Shown piece after piece: positions 34,669 through 43,001 of a stretch of 63,694 bases of DNA (its first letter is position 1; each line of letters starts with the position of its first letter). The DNA is from a virus. A program made the position numbers and the translations under genes. A model generated the notes under the pieces. It was given only the letters and a program-made list of their open reading frames with translations. It had not been told where the DNA came from and did no database searches. Where the stretch lies: positions 1-63,694 of the IMG/VR virus record IMGVR_UViG_3300030101_003495, one strand, 5' to 3'.

Positions 34669-36387
34669 CTAGCCGTCACAAGACAAACACTCTTCATCCA
34701 TAGCTGCAGCTGCTATGTCGCCTCTAAGAACAGATTCTGTTCTCATATAGTATAAGGTCTTAATACCTTTTTTCCATGCATCTAAGTGAACTTTATTAAT
34801 CCATTTAGGTGTTGCTTCAGAAGGAAATGCTAGGTTTAAACTAACCCCTTGATCTATATATTGCTGTCTTATACCTGCTTGATTAACTAATTCTAGTTGA
34901 TTTATTTCTTTAAATGTTTTAAATACATCTTTAGCTGGTATATCATTATTAAACATTAAACCATCTAGTTCTTTTACATCTTGAACTGAGCCGCCATCTC
35001 TTAATATTTTATCCCATATCTTTTCAGTATTAAGTTTATTTCTACGTAAAAACTTAACTAGTGTAGGGTTTTTTCTAATAAATGTACCTTTAGCTGATTG
35101 TTCTGTAAATACATTTGCAGCCCATGGCTCAATACCAGGTGATATATTACCGGATAGTTTACTATTACTAACAGTTGGTGCTATAGCTCTAAGATGAGTA
35201 TTACGCATACCAGTTCCTACACACCATAATGGTTCACCATATGTTTCAGCTAGGTTTCTACTGGCTCTATCAGATTCTATTTTAATCTGACTAAATATTC
35301 TACGTGTTTCATATTGTGACAATAGCCCTTCAAATGGTATACCTTTTTCTTGTAAATAAGTATGCCAACCAAGTACTCCTAGGCCTAATGCTCTACCTTT
35401 ACTAGCTGATCTTACAGAGTTTTCAAAACCTCTTAATCCTTTAGCTCTATGTATAAACTCTTCCATAACGCCATCTAAAAACCATATACTATCATATATA
35501 AGATTAGTATTTTTCCACTCATCATACTTAGCTAAATTTAAACTAGATAAACAGCATACAAAACTATGGTTTTCATCTGTATGTAAAGTAATTTCACTAC
35601 AGATATTAGTCATATGAACTTTTAAGCTGTTCGACTTGTAAGCATCTGGATTAGCCTTGTTTGTATTTCCTTTAAAGAGGACATATGGCTCGCCTGTAGC
35701 TTTTCGTTTTTGAAGTAATTTGGACCACTTATTCCGTGCATTTGTATCTCCACTTTCGAGTCTTCGCATAAACTTATCGCCAACGACAGCACACTGATGT
35801 AAGTTAAGAGATTGACGATTGACGTCCCCTTTAGGTTCTCTGATTTCCAACCATTCATCGAAATCAGCGTGGTCAATATTGATATTAACGGATGCAGCCC
35901 CTCTACGTACTGATCCTTGGTTGGTTGCGAGTATAGTTGAGTCATAGATTTTGCAAAAAGGGACAACTCCATCTGATGTTCCATTACCTGTAATTTTAGA
36001 TCCGGCGGGTCTTATCATATTTATACCGACGCCTACGCCACCACCGTGTTTAGCGAGCAGCATCATTTCTAGATTTTTTTGCCCTATATCGCTTATACTA
36101 TCAGCGACATCAATACCAAAACAAGATATAGGTAAACCTCTATCAGTTCCAGTGTTAGAAAGAACAGGTGAGGCTAAACATAGCCAACCATTCCATATGT
36201 ATTCAAAAAACGTAGGTGCTAATTCAGGTTTATATAAACGTCGTGCCACAGTTTTCGATACTCGCATATAGGCTTCTCTGGGTGTTTCACCTTGAAGTAG
36301 GTATCCTCCACTAATAGTTTTTTTATAGACATCAGTATTTCCCCAATTAGGGTAATCTTCTCCTTTAATCCAATCATTATTCCACAT
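34669..36387 (-). CDS. nrdA: Ribonucleotide reductase large subunit, class I
   Basis: 572 aa; shorter than bacterial NrdA because the N-terminal ATP cone is absent. Active-site residues: Cys89 (PISCFG), Asn261-Cys263-Glu265 (NICSEI), a Cys at 278-279 (VCCLSSLNL), tyrosines 546-547 (TLYYMRTES) for radical transfer, and the C-terminal Cys567/Cys570 pair. It reduces NDPs to dNDPs with NrdB at 37335. Loss of the ATP cone suggests it escapes dATP feedback. It is the last gene of the minus-strand unit. Positions 35645-35955 are moderately GC-richer (roughly 37-43% per row) than the rest. Confidence 0.92.
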   Translation of the reverse strand: MWNNDWIKGEDYPNWGNTDVYKKTISGGYLLQGETPREAYMRVSKTVARRLYKPELAPTFFEYIWNGWLCLASPVLSNTGTDRGLPISCFGIDVADSISDIGQKNLEMMLLAKHGGGVGVGINMIRPAGSKITGNGTSDGVVPFCKIYDSTILATNQGSVRRGAASVNINIDHADFDEWLEIREPKGDVNRQSLNLHQCAVVGDKFMRRLESGDTNARNKWSKLLQKRKATGEPYVLFKGNTNKANPDAYKSNSLKVHMTNICSEITLHTDENHSFVCCLSSLNLAKYDEWKNTNLIYDSIWFLDGVMEEFIHRAKGLRGFENSVRSASKGRALGLGVLGWHTYLQEKGIPFEGLLSQYETRRIFSQIKIESDRASRNLAETYGEPLWCVGTGMRNTHLRAIAPTVSNSKLSGNISPGIEPWAANVFTEQSAKGTFIRKNPTLVKFLRRNKLNTEKIWDKILRDGGSVQDVKELDGLMFNNDIPAKDVFKTFKEINQLELVNQAGIRQQYIDQGVSLNLAFPSEATPKWINKVHLDAWKKGIKTLYYMRTESVLRGDIAAAAMDEECLSCDG

Positions 36388-36613
36388 TTAAATCTAGTTT
36401 CTTTTCTTGTTCTTTTTTATTTCTTTTTTCTTCAGCTTTTTTCATTTTATTTACTATTTTATCCCACTCTTTTTCACCCATAAACAATTGTAAAGCTGTT
36501 ATAGTTCCACGTGATAATGAATCTATTTGTTGTATTTCTAATATAAGTTTTTGAGATACTCTAATTAAAGAATCTATTTTCTTTTGCATCTCTACTAATG
36601 TACTTTCTTTCAT
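36377..36613 (-). CDS. Coiled-coil protein between nrd genes
   Basis: 78 aa, mostly one amphipathic helix (LVEMQKKIDSLIRVSQKLIL) with a charged, Lys/Glu-rich end. It overlaps the nrdA start by 11 nt and the upstream gene by 4 nt, so it is translated with nrdA. No known family; possibly a small reductase-associated or unrelated early protein. Confidence 0.6.
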   Translation of the reverse strand: MKESTLVEMQKKIDSLIRVSQKLILEIQQIDSLSRGTITALQLFMGEKEWDKIVNKMKKAEEKRNKKEQEKKLDLNVE

Positions 36614-36750
36614 ATGTTTTTACTTAATATAATTGGACTTGCATCTTCGTGATGATTTACTTCGTAATGATTATCAAATTCTTTTATAAGAACTTTTTTA
36701 TTTTTAAATCTACGAGGATATCTTTTTAATACGTATTCTTCTATATTCAT
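36610..36750 (-). CDS. Hypothetical protein, 46 aa
   Basis: A short ORF linking its neighbours by ATGA overlaps at both ends. Sequence begins MNIEEYVLKRYPRRFKNKKV and ends HEDASPIILSKNI, with basic N-terminal and His-containing C-terminal halves. The tight overlaps support translation; function unknown. Confidence 0.55.
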   Translation of the reverse strand: MNIEEYVLKRYPRRFKNKKVLIKEFDNHYEVNHHEDASPIILSKNI

Positions 36751-37013
36751 GTGTTTAATAAATAAATTGTGTAGCCTATCATAACGTTTATATTAACAGC
36801 TACTAAGTTCCATTGTTTTGCTAACCATACTTGAGGCATGCAAATAATACCTCCTATTATATATAATATAGGACCAATATTACCTTGGTTTAATACATAC
36901 GGAGCTATCATAATAAAACCTGTACCCATATATCCTAGTCTATTTGATATACGTTCTTTAGCAGATAATCTTCTCTGTTTTACTAATAGTTTTAAAAAAC
37001 TTCTTTTTTTCAT
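36747..37013 (-). CDS. Small membrane protein, PQ-loop/PnuC-like
   Basis: 88 aa. After a basic N-terminus (KQRRLSAKERISNRL) there are three hydrophobic helices; the last two read PILYIIGGIICMPQVWLAK and VAVNINVMIGYTIYLL. The PQVxxAKQWNLV pattern recalls half-size vitamin or sugar carriers (PnuC, SemiSWEET). If so it might take up a nucleotide precursor next to the reductase genes. The assignment is weak, but membrane location is clear. Linked by overlap to its neighbours. Confidence 0.55.
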   Translation of the reverse strand: MKKRSFLKLLVKQRRLSAKERISNRLGYMGTGFIMIAPYVLNQGNIGPILYIIGGIICMPQVWLAKQWNLVAVNINVMIGYTIYLLNT

Positions 37014-37324
37014 TAATTACTTATTTTTTCAAACATCCAACAGTTTTTAGAATAAGGTTTATAAACATATAATGTAGTATTTTTTATAGTAAAAGGTAAT
37101 TTATATGCGTCACTAGGTTTAGTAACATATATTTTGTTGTCTTTTATTTCAAATTCACCTGTACTAACACTATCTTTATTTATCCTTATAAATGTATTGT
37201 CTTCGTTTATTGTAAGTCTTTCTCTATCTATATAACTAATCCACTCTCCGTATAAATCTACGTTTTGTTGAGAATATAATTGTGTTGTTAATAATAAGAT
37301 TAATAATTTAATTGTTTTATTCAT
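37013..37324 (-). CDS. Secreted lipocalin-like protein
   Basis: 103 aa with a clean signal peptide (MNKTIKLLILLLTTQLYSQQ). The mature part is a small beta barrel pattern: LYGEWISYIDRERLTINEDN, then GEFEIKDNKIYV and FTIKNTTLYVYKP. This is like the lipocalin-like domains common in Bacteroidota secreted proteins. There is no lipobox Cys in the signal, so it is probably periplasmic. A phage early-region gene of this type could alter the host envelope or block other phages. Probably gained from a host. Confidence 0.65.
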   Translation of the reverse strand: MNKTIKLLILLLTTQLYSQQNVDLYGEWISYIDRERLTINEDNTFIRINKDSVSTGEFEIKDNKIYVTKPSDAYKLPFTIKNTTLYVYKPYSKNCWMFEKISN

Positions 37325-37334
37325 TTTTATTTAT

Positions 37335-38303
37335 TTACCAAATATCTTCAAAATCTTCTCCTTCGTTAGCCTTTGCGTAATCAGTAGGCCTAACACTAAA
37401 AAAGTCAGTATGAGTATGCCCCCCGGTAAGATGGTAGAACCAATCAAGAGCTTTTGCTCCGTCTTTGTCAAACTGAAAGTACTCCCCGTGGTGCTCGTAG
37501 CCGAGTTCTGTAATTTTTTCATTGAGTCTTTTTCTAATGAATTGTTTAAGGTCGTAAGCTTTGAGATTTTCAATATCTCCAAGTTCGAACATTTTGTCAA
37601 TATAGTTTTCTTCTGCTTCGAGCATTGCTGTTGCAGCATCCAATATGTCTTGTTCACAGTCTTTTAATAATTTATTATTTTCTTTACACATATGACGAAA
37701 AAGTGTACAACCCATCTTACTATGCAACGACTCATCGCGCACACTCCATTTCATCTGTTGTCCTACTCCTTTCAGTAAATTTCTTAACTGAAAACTATAT
37801 AGAACAGCGAAGGCAGAGTACAAGCTAACACCTTCAGCAAAGGCGCTAAAGACTGCAAGGCTTCGTGCAATTCCAGTATGTTCACTTCCATCATAACTAA
37901 CTAAATTATCAAAGCGTTCCATTGTTGCTTCGTCTTGTAAGAACGCTTCAAAATTTTCAAGACCAAGAGTTTCATTTAAATAACTATATGCAACAGCATG
38001 TATTGTTTCTTGCGAACCAAACATCATTGCCATTTGTTGAATTTCATGCTTCGGAAACCATGATACAACTTTCTGTGTCCAATAGTCTGACACAGCACAT
38101 TCTGTTTGAGCAAAGCCCAACAGTATATTGCCTACTAAATTTTTTTCTTCTGGTGTAAGCTTTTCGTTCCAATCTTTAATATCGCTTGACATTGATATTT
38201 CAGTATGAAGCCAGAATGCTTGAGCCTGTTTAAGCCACCCTTCAGTATAGTATTCAGGGTACTCAAAAGGCTTGTAAGGTACTCTTACGTCAAATAATCC
38301 CAT
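37335..38303 (-). CDS. nrdB: Ribonucleotide reductase small subunit, class I
   Basis: 322 aa. Metal ligands by spacing: Glu68, Glu99, His102, Glu157, Glu191, His194, matching E. coli D84, E115, H118, E204, E238 and H241 with the same 31-residue gap between the first two. Tyr106 sits four residues after His102, the place of the radical tyrosine, so this should be a tyrosyl-radical subunit (Ia/Ib). It ends in the acidic GEDFEDIW tail that docks on NrdA. Codon use is a little richer in GC than in small neighbours. Four small genes separate it from nrdA. Confidence 0.92.
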   Translation of the reverse strand: MGLFDVRVPYKPFEYPEYYTEGWLKQAQAFWLHTEISMSSDIKDWNEKLTPEEKNLVGNILLGFAQTECAVSDYWTQKVVSWFPKHEIQQMAMMFGSQETIHAVAYSYLNETLGLENFEAFLQDEATMERFDNLVSYDGSEHTGIARSLAVFSAFAEGVSLYSAFAVLYSFQLRNLLKGVGQQMKWSVRDESLHSKMGCTLFRHMCKENNKLLKDCEQDILDAATAMLEAEENYIDKMFELGDIENLKAYDLKQFIRKRLNEKITELGYEHHGEYFQFDKDGAKALDWFYHLTGGHTHTDFFSVRPTDYAKANEGEDFEDIW

Positions 38304-38306
38304 ATA

Positions 38307-38447
38307 TTAATCGTTAAATATTTCTAAACAAATATCTACAAATGGTAGATATATTACGTGCTGCACAGAATCTGAATGAGGATAACTTCTAGCTCCTATC
38401 AAAACACCTGGGTAGAACCCAACAGTTAATTCCCAATTTTTATCCAT
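38307..38447 (-). CDS. Conserved small protein, 46 aa
   Basis: 46 aa: MDKNWELTVGFYPGVLIGAR then HSDSVQHVIYLPFVDICLEI. This pattern (WELTVGFYPG, later YLPFVDIC) is one I know from short hypothetical proteins next to nrd or other early genes in marine T4-like phages. Starts 8 nt inside the upstream gene; ends 3 nt before nrdB. Function unknown. Confidence 0.65.
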   Translation of the reverse strand: MDKNWELTVGFYPGVLIGARSYPHSDSVQHVIYLPFVDICLEIFND

Positions 38448-38613
38448 AGCATTTTATATTGTTTTCTTCTTGTAATTTTACTAAATCTTTGTAATACATA
38501 TAGCCTTTAACTTCAAACCTCCATTTAATCCACTTATCAATTTGTCTTTCAGCATATTTTCTACGAGCTATTTGTTTTGTGATTCGAGTATTAATCTTAT
38601 CGTTTCGTCGCAT
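38440..38613 (-). CDS. Small basic helical protein, 57 aa
   Basis: 57 aa: MRRNDKINTRITKQIARRKY, then AERQIDKWIKWRFEVKGYM and an acidic helix. The first part is strongly basic. It overlaps the endonuclease gene by 46 nt and the following gene by 8 nt, a spacing usual here. Possibly nucleic-acid binding; no family known. Confidence 0.5.
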   Translation of the reverse strand: MRRNDKINTRITKQIARRKYAERQIDKWIKWRFEVKGYMYYKDLVKLQEENNIKCYG

Positions 38614-39017
38614 TCTTTTTGATTTTGTGGTTTATATATGGTAGTTGAATCTAAATTATCTAAAACATATTTTTTAAACATCTTCCATTTAATTGGAAAA
38701 CTTTCATTAGCTCTACCTTTTGTTTCTATTATAAATCCTTTACCTATAAAATCAGGTGTGTATTTAATATTAATTATATTTTTATTACCTCTGTTTTTAA
38801 AAACTCCTTTACCATTAGCACACCTTTCATATGCTGGTTGATCAAAGTTAAATCCAGGAAACAATTCAAATGTAACGCCTTCATATTTAGCTTTTATTTT
38901 AGCTTTTTTTAAGGCTATATACATATATTTTTCAAGTCCAGAAGCAAAAGTAATACCGTCATATGATATTTTTTTTGATTGTACAGGTCCTTTTTTTCGT
39001 TTATATTTAGTCTTCAT
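38568..39017 (-). CDS. T7 endonuclease I-like Holliday-junction resolvase
   Basis: 149 aa, the size of T7 gp3. PD-(D/E)xK residues: Glu29 (GLEKYMY), Asp89 (YTPDFIGKG), Glu98 and Lys100 (IIETKGR). The N-terminus is basic (KTKYKRKKG). The ATG at 39017 is preferred over a GTG two codons earlier. It should resolve branched recombination and replication intermediates before packaging and may degrade host DNA. Partner functions nearby: ERF annealase, exonuclease, ligase. Confidence 0.8.
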   Translation of the reverse strand: MKTKYKRKKGPVQSKKISYDGITFASGLEKYMYIALKKAKIKAKYEGVTFELFPGFNFDQPAYERCANGKGVFKNRGNKNIINIKYTPDFIGKGFIIETKGRANESFPIKWKMFKKYVLDNLDSTTIYKPQNQKECDETIRLILESQNK

Positions 39018-39258
39018 GTGCACGTTTTATCATAGCTTCTTCAATCTCATCACTTAAACAACGCTTAGCAGCTTCAATATAAAGTAGTGCATCCATTAAT
39101 TCTTCTTGTACGTCTACTAAAAATCTATTAAGATCTTTTTTTTGATGTTTAATTTCTTGCATCATAGTAGCACCATACTTTTTTTGGCCAATAAGACTAC
39201 GCTCATCCATCTTAGCTAAGACAGCTTGAACTATTTTATCTTCTGTTTTAATCCTCAT
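39007..39258 (-). CDS. MazG-like/phage nucleotide-metabolism-associated protein
   Basis: 83 aa. The pattern LIGQKKYGATM, then DLNRFLVDVQEELMDALLYI, with an E-E-L-M-D helix, is a frequent short phage protein related to the all-alpha NTP-pyrophosphohydrolase group. The full MazG metal site (EExxE plus ExxD) is not complete, so catalysis is uncertain. It overlaps the MazG-like fusion gene and the endonuclease gene by about 11 nt at each end. Confidence 0.55.
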   Translation of the reverse strand: MRIKTEDKIVQAVLAKMDERSLIGQKKYGATMMQEIKHQKKDLNRFLVDVQEELMDALLYIEAAKRCLSDEIEEAMIKRAHED

Positions 39259-40024
39259 CTTTAACAAATGTTCCGTTAACCATTTTACCGGTACGTTTAT
39301 TAATTACTTTATATGCTGAAGCTATACAACTTTCTATATTATAGCCTTTTAAATAAGCTAAGTTAGTTAATACAACTACAATATCACCTATTGCATCTAC
39401 AACTTCTGGCTCATCATCTTTTAATAAAGCTTTAGCAAGCTCACCACACTCTTCTTGTAGTTTTACATATTGAGTTTTAGCATCGCCTGTGGCATATATA
39501 CCTCTTGTGCTAGCCCAATCACGTATATTATTAAACATTTTTAAGGGTTTTTTACTACAAGTTTTTGTTTGTGGTGTGTGTTCTGGATTAAAATAAGCTT
39601 CATAAAAAGCTTTATTGTATATATAACATCTTTTATCGTTAAACATAGATGTTTTTGCGTTGTGTAATATCCAAGGTATGTTCTCTTTTGTTATATTAAA
39701 CTGGCCGAACTCTGTTTTCCATGTTAAACCTATGTTATTCTTTAATTGTTTTTCAAGCTCAGCGCTTGAACAAGGGAATGTTGAGGTTTGTTCTGTTGCG
39801 TTTATTTTCATTTTATTAAATAAGTTTTTATATTTTTTCATGTCTACTTTGTAGCCATAAGACTTTTGAAGTTCTATCTCCCTGTCAGATATATAGTCTA
39901 TATCTTTACTAGAATCAAGAACTTCGTACTCTCCTTCTTTATAACCTTGTATAAGTGTAACCCTTTTATTAAGATTACTTGTTACACCTATTTTTTTACC
40001 CGGTATATGATATAAATAATACAT
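39248..40024 (-). CDS. GIY-YIG-like N-terminus fused to MazG-like domain
   Basis: 258 aa with two parts. Residues 1-60 (MYYLYHIPGKKIGVTSNLNK, then SDREIELQKSYGYKVD) look like a GIY-YIG nuclease module. Residues 165-250 are a MazG-type NTP pyrophosphohydrolase: EECGE at 191-195 and EVVDAIGD at 207-214 give the EExxE and ExxD metal ligands. The MazG half could clear dNTPs or alarmones such as ppGpp; the nuclease half may nick DNA or be degenerate. The middle (about 80-160) is Cys/Lys-rich and unrecognised. Next to the TS-like gene. Confidence 0.65.
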   Translation of the reverse strand: MYYLYHIPGKKIGVTSNLNKRVTLIQGYKEGEYEVLDSSKDIDYISDREIELQKSYGYKVDMKKYKNLFNKMKINATEQTSTFPCSSAELEKQLKNNIGLTWKTEFGQFNITKENIPWILHNAKTSMFNDKRCYIYNKAFYEAYFNPEHTPQTKTCSKKPLKMFNNIRDWASTRGIYATGDAKTQYVKLQEECGELAKALLKDDEPEVVDAIGDIVVVLTNLAYLKGYNIESCIASAYKVINKRTGKMVNGTFVKDED

Positions 40025-40026
40025 AT

Positions 40027-40698
40027 TTAGAATTTTAATTTGTCGTTGTAAATGTGTAGGTTGTGTGCAAAATGATAGTATGTGCCAACTTCAATAGATA
40101 ACCTCTCTGCTACCATTTTTTGTAGCATTGAAAAACAGTATTGGTCATTGCAAAAACCATACCATAGATCATTAGAACGCATCAGAACAGCCATATTAAG
40201 AGCTGGGTTCTGTCTACCTGTTAGCTTTTGATCATATAATATAGTAAATTGTATTGCATAAGTACATGGTGTATCTTTTGCATATGTATCAATTTCTTTA
40301 CCATCATAAATAGATATTGCAGCGTGTCTAGTATCTTTTACTGTTTCTAGTTTAGCTATAACTTTATCTATTTGATCATTTCTATTCCATTGCCAACCAT
40401 AATTAGATCTTACACAACCATTGCTGTCCATCATTTTGTACCAGATTGGGGCTTTTTTAGCAATATCTTCCGCGTTAGGATTTCCTGACAGATACCAGTT
40501 CCATTCTCTTTCAGCATACGTAATATTCCAATTACGAGACTTGTTGTGTATAGAATTTTGAAGCGGGTCGTTAAGCGTAAACCCCACGTTAAATAAAGCT
40601 CTTGTATCAGCAAACTCAACACCTTCAGTAGCGATTTTAGTGTAGAAATAATTGTATGCATCACTTGCGTTATTAAAATTATTTTTTATGTTTATCAT
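40027..40698 (-). CDS. Thymidylate synthase-fold enzyme, dCMP hydroxymethylase-like
   Basis: 223 aa from the ATG at 40698; an upstream non-overlapping start is not available. Catalytic Cys145 lies in DTPCTYAIQF, the PCxxxxQF motif of the TS family. RSNDLWYGFCND (174-185) aligns without gaps with the RSCDVFLGLPFN segment of E. coli TS, so R174, D177 and G181 match, but TS Asn177 becomes Asp185. That Asn-to-Asp swap is the known mark of dCMP hydroxymethylase (T4 gp42, Asp179). HFAHNLHIYND near the end matches the last substrate-contact region. It is smaller than TS (264 aa), so the loop regions are reduced. Confidence 0.75.
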   Translation of the reverse strand: MINIKNNFNNASDAYNYFYTKIATEGVEFADTRALFNVGFTLNDPLQNSIHNKSRNWNITYAEREWNWYLSGNPNAEDIAKKAPIWYKMMDSNGCVRSNYGWQWNRNDQIDKVIAKLETVKDTRHAAISIYDGKEIDTYAKDTPCTYAIQFTILYDQKLTGRQNPALNMAVLMRSNDLWYGFCNDQYCFSMLQKMVAERLSIEVGTYYHFAHNLHIYNDKLKF

Positions 40699-40990
40699 AA
40701 TAATATTTTTGCATTCTTCTAACCTCTTGATGTATGTTTTCGTGTGTATATACGTTAGGAGATAGATGAGGTTTTTCACCTTTTTTATATGGTCCTAATC
40801 TTATTTCTATATACCACTCTTCTGGTTGCAAACCAGGTTTGGTAGGTACAGGACTAATTCTAACGTTATTATTTATACACCAAGAATTTATTTCATTTTC
40901 TTGTTTACTCATTGTAGGATAATTATAACTTAATCCTTTATGACTTGATTTTTTTTTGGTTCTACGTTGTTGTCTTTGATCTACTCCCAT
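40679..40990 (-). CDS. Conserved hypothetical, 103 aa
   Basis: 103 aa. Basic N-terminus (DQRQQRRTKKKSSHKG) followed by a small domain: WYIEIRLGPYKKGEKPHLSP and EVRRMQKYYYDKHKK. It overlaps the primase-helicase stop by 10 nt and the TS-like gene by 20 nt. A small nucleic-acid-binding protein of the replication operon is plausible, but nothing decisive is visible. Confidence 0.55.
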   Translation of the reverse strand: MGVDQRQQRRTKKKSSHKGLSYNYPTMSKQENEINSWCINNNVRISPVPTKPGLQPEEWYIEIRLGPYKKGEKPHLSPNVYTHENIHQEVRRMQKYYYDKHKK

Positions 40991-42687
40991 GGCATAGGTT
41001 CATTTTCTTTAACCACATTATGATGAGGTATAAAACAACCAGATGCTGCATCCCATTTAAAATGAGCTTCAGCTCCATTTTCACCTAAGTTTTGAAATTT
41101 AACCTTAAGTATTTTAGCTTTGACTGTTTTTTCTTCATAATTTCTATGTACTAATATACCATGATAACTAGCATCATACCATTCACCACCACCTTTTATA
41201 TTATACATATTAGGTTCTTCTATTTGACCGTCTTTATCTCTGTACATTTTAGTAGGATGAGCTACAATAAAAACTAATACATCAAACTTTTTAGCAAAGC
41301 TTTCTATTTTAGTAAGATATTCCATTGTATAACGATTTATATCTTCTGTTTTACTATCAACATCTCTTATTTTATTAAATGGATCTATAACTAAACATTT
41401 AATACCTTTACGTTTTACAAGCTCAGCTCCTTTTCTTAATACAGATTCAAGAGTATAACGCTCCATATCAATAAAGAAAAAATTATCATTAATATGGTTA
41501 GCAACTCTATTCCATTTATCACTTTTAATATCACCTCTTGTTGGCATACCCTGCCAAGTTTTACGCATTAATTTATGTGCGTGTAAATATGTAGGTGCGT
41601 TTTCAGGCGAAGCAAATGCTGTTTTCCAACCATAATTTATGTTATAACCAATAACCATTTGATCCACAAAATCAGATTTACCGCTACTCGGTATACCAGT
41701 AACAGTAATAAACTGCCCAGTATAAGTGCTAAATATATCATCAAAATTTTGTAAACCAACTTGATATCCTGGTTTAAACCCGTTTTCCACAAAGTCTGTA
41801 ACTTCATTTTCAATATCTTTAAATGTAGTGACATTTTCAAGAGGAACAGGTCTAGCTTGGTTAATCCTTTGAACGAGTTTTTGTTTTCCATGTTTTAATA
41901 AATATTCGTTAGCATCTTTACAGTCTTCAAACGTAGCTAAAAAACAAACTTCAGCACCAAGACGTCTTATAAGTTCTTGCTGTAATGCTTGACCAGCTTC
42001 GTCTTGATCTACTGCTAGTATTATTTTTTCTTTCTTATCAAAATAATCTATACAGTTGTCTAAATAATCTAAATTATTAGAGTTTAAAGTAGCTCCATTT
42101 GGTACAGAAACCACGTTAGGTATGCCAGCTTCATGACAAGATAAAGCGTCCATTTCTCCTTCCACAATAACACAGCTATCATAACCCACAATACTATTAA
42201 TATTGTAAAATACTTTTTCTGCTCCTTTGAATAATTTAAAATTCTTTCTACCATCTCTATATTTTATATTGATGAGCTGATCACCCATCATGTAATTAAA
42301 ATGTATAGTATTCTCTTTCTTACCGGTTTGAGGCATAAACTCAAGACCTTCACCGACCTTGAGATCGGTTAAAGTCTTTTGAGATATTCCTCTTGTATTA
42401 AACCAATCAACAACTTTACTCTGTAGAAGTTTATAAACGTATTCATCAGGTCTTGTATAGACCTTTTCACTAGCTCCTTTGCGTTGATAAGTATGTAGTT
42501 GAAAAGTAGTATTACAATTATGACAAGTACCAAGGCCACGATCCCAATCATAAGAAGCACATTTTGCTTTTTGATTTTTAGGTTTTCTTTGAGATGAACA
42601 CAGGGGACAAATCCCCTGCGTTTTTTCATCTAGACCGTATTGATTGTATTTATCAATCAAAAATCCGTTGATCTCTTGTTGTTGCAT
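40981..42687 (-). CDS. Primase-helicase, T7 gp4-like
   Basis: 568 aa, the size of T7 gp4. Zinc-binding domain: Cys27/Cys30 and Cys55/Cys58. TOPRIM primase: VEGEMD at 175-180 and VDQDE at 226-230 give the acidic metal site. DnaB-type helicase: Walker A GIPSSGKS at 331-338, Walker B CLVIDPF at 431-437, then an Arg/Lys-rich loop. It unwinds the fork and makes RNA primers for lagging-strand synthesis. It follows the SSB-like gene with 3 nt between. No DNA polymerase gene lies near it. Confidence 0.9.
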   Translation of the reverse strand: MQQQEINGFLIDKYNQYGLDEKTQGICPLCSSQRKPKNQKAKCASYDWDRGLGTCHNCNTTFQLHTYQRKGASEKVYTRPDEYVYKLLQSKVVDWFNTRGISQKTLTDLKVGEGLEFMPQTGKKENTIHFNYMMGDQLINIKYRDGRKNFKLFKGAEKVFYNINSIVGYDSCVIVEGEMDALSCHEAGIPNVVSVPNGATLNSNNLDYLDNCIDYFDKKEKIILAVDQDEAGQALQQELIRRLGAEVCFLATFEDCKDANEYLLKHGKQKLVQRINQARPVPLENVTTFKDIENEVTDFVENGFKPGYQVGLQNFDDIFSTYTGQFITVTGIPSSGKSDFVDQMVIGYNINYGWKTAFASPENAPTYLHAHKLMRKTWQGMPTRGDIKSDKWNRVANHINDNFFFIDMERYTLESVLRKGAELVKRKGIKCLVIDPFNKIRDVDSKTEDINRYTMEYLTKIESFAKKFDVLVFIVAHPTKMYRDKDGQIEEPNMYNIKGGGEWYDASYHGILVHRNYEEKTVKAKILKVKFQNLGENGAEAHFKWDAASGCFIPHHNVVKENEPMPWE

Positions 42688-42690
42688 AAG

Positions 42691-42999
42691 TTAAAACGGT
42701 AAGTCGTCTTCTACTTTAGTTTTAGCTGGAGCTGCTTGAGGTTGGTCTGTTCTAGGTGCAGGCTCAACGTTTTCTCCGTTAGTCCATACAACTTTACAAT
42801 TACCAAGATAAACCTTAGCAACCTTTGCTTCTCTTTCTTCTTTTGTTTGTTCTATTATAACTGGGCCTTGGTTACCAAATTGATCAACCTCATCATTAAG
42901 AGTTAAGCTGATTGGTAAGTATTTACCTTTTGCTCCAGTTATAATTTTACTTTTATCAATCTTAGTGAGATCAATACTAGTTTTAATTATTGATGCCAT
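42691..42999 (-). CDS. SSB-like single-strand DNA-binding protein
   Basis: 102 aa. The core (KYLPISLTLNDEVDQFGNQG, then KVYLGNCKVVWTNG) is a short beta barrel; the end is a Pro/Ala-rich linker and the acidic tip VEDDLPF. A terminal D-D-x-P-F is the protein-docking tail of bacterial SSB. It is shorter than E. coli SSB, so an atypical OB fold or T7 gp2.5-like protein is likely. Directly upstream of the primase-helicase. Confidence 0.65.
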   Translation of the reverse strand: MASIIKTSIDLTKIDKSKIITGAKGKYLPISLTLNDEVDQFGNQGPVIIEQTKEEREAKVAKVYLGNCKVVWTNGENVEPAPRTDQPQAAPAKTKVEDDLPF

Positions 43000-43001
43000 T
43001 A

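Noticed and set aside
38450-38536. 24-codon ORF MLKDKLISG... on the minus strand
   Set aside because: Out of frame within the better 57-aa gene 38440-38613, with poorer composition.
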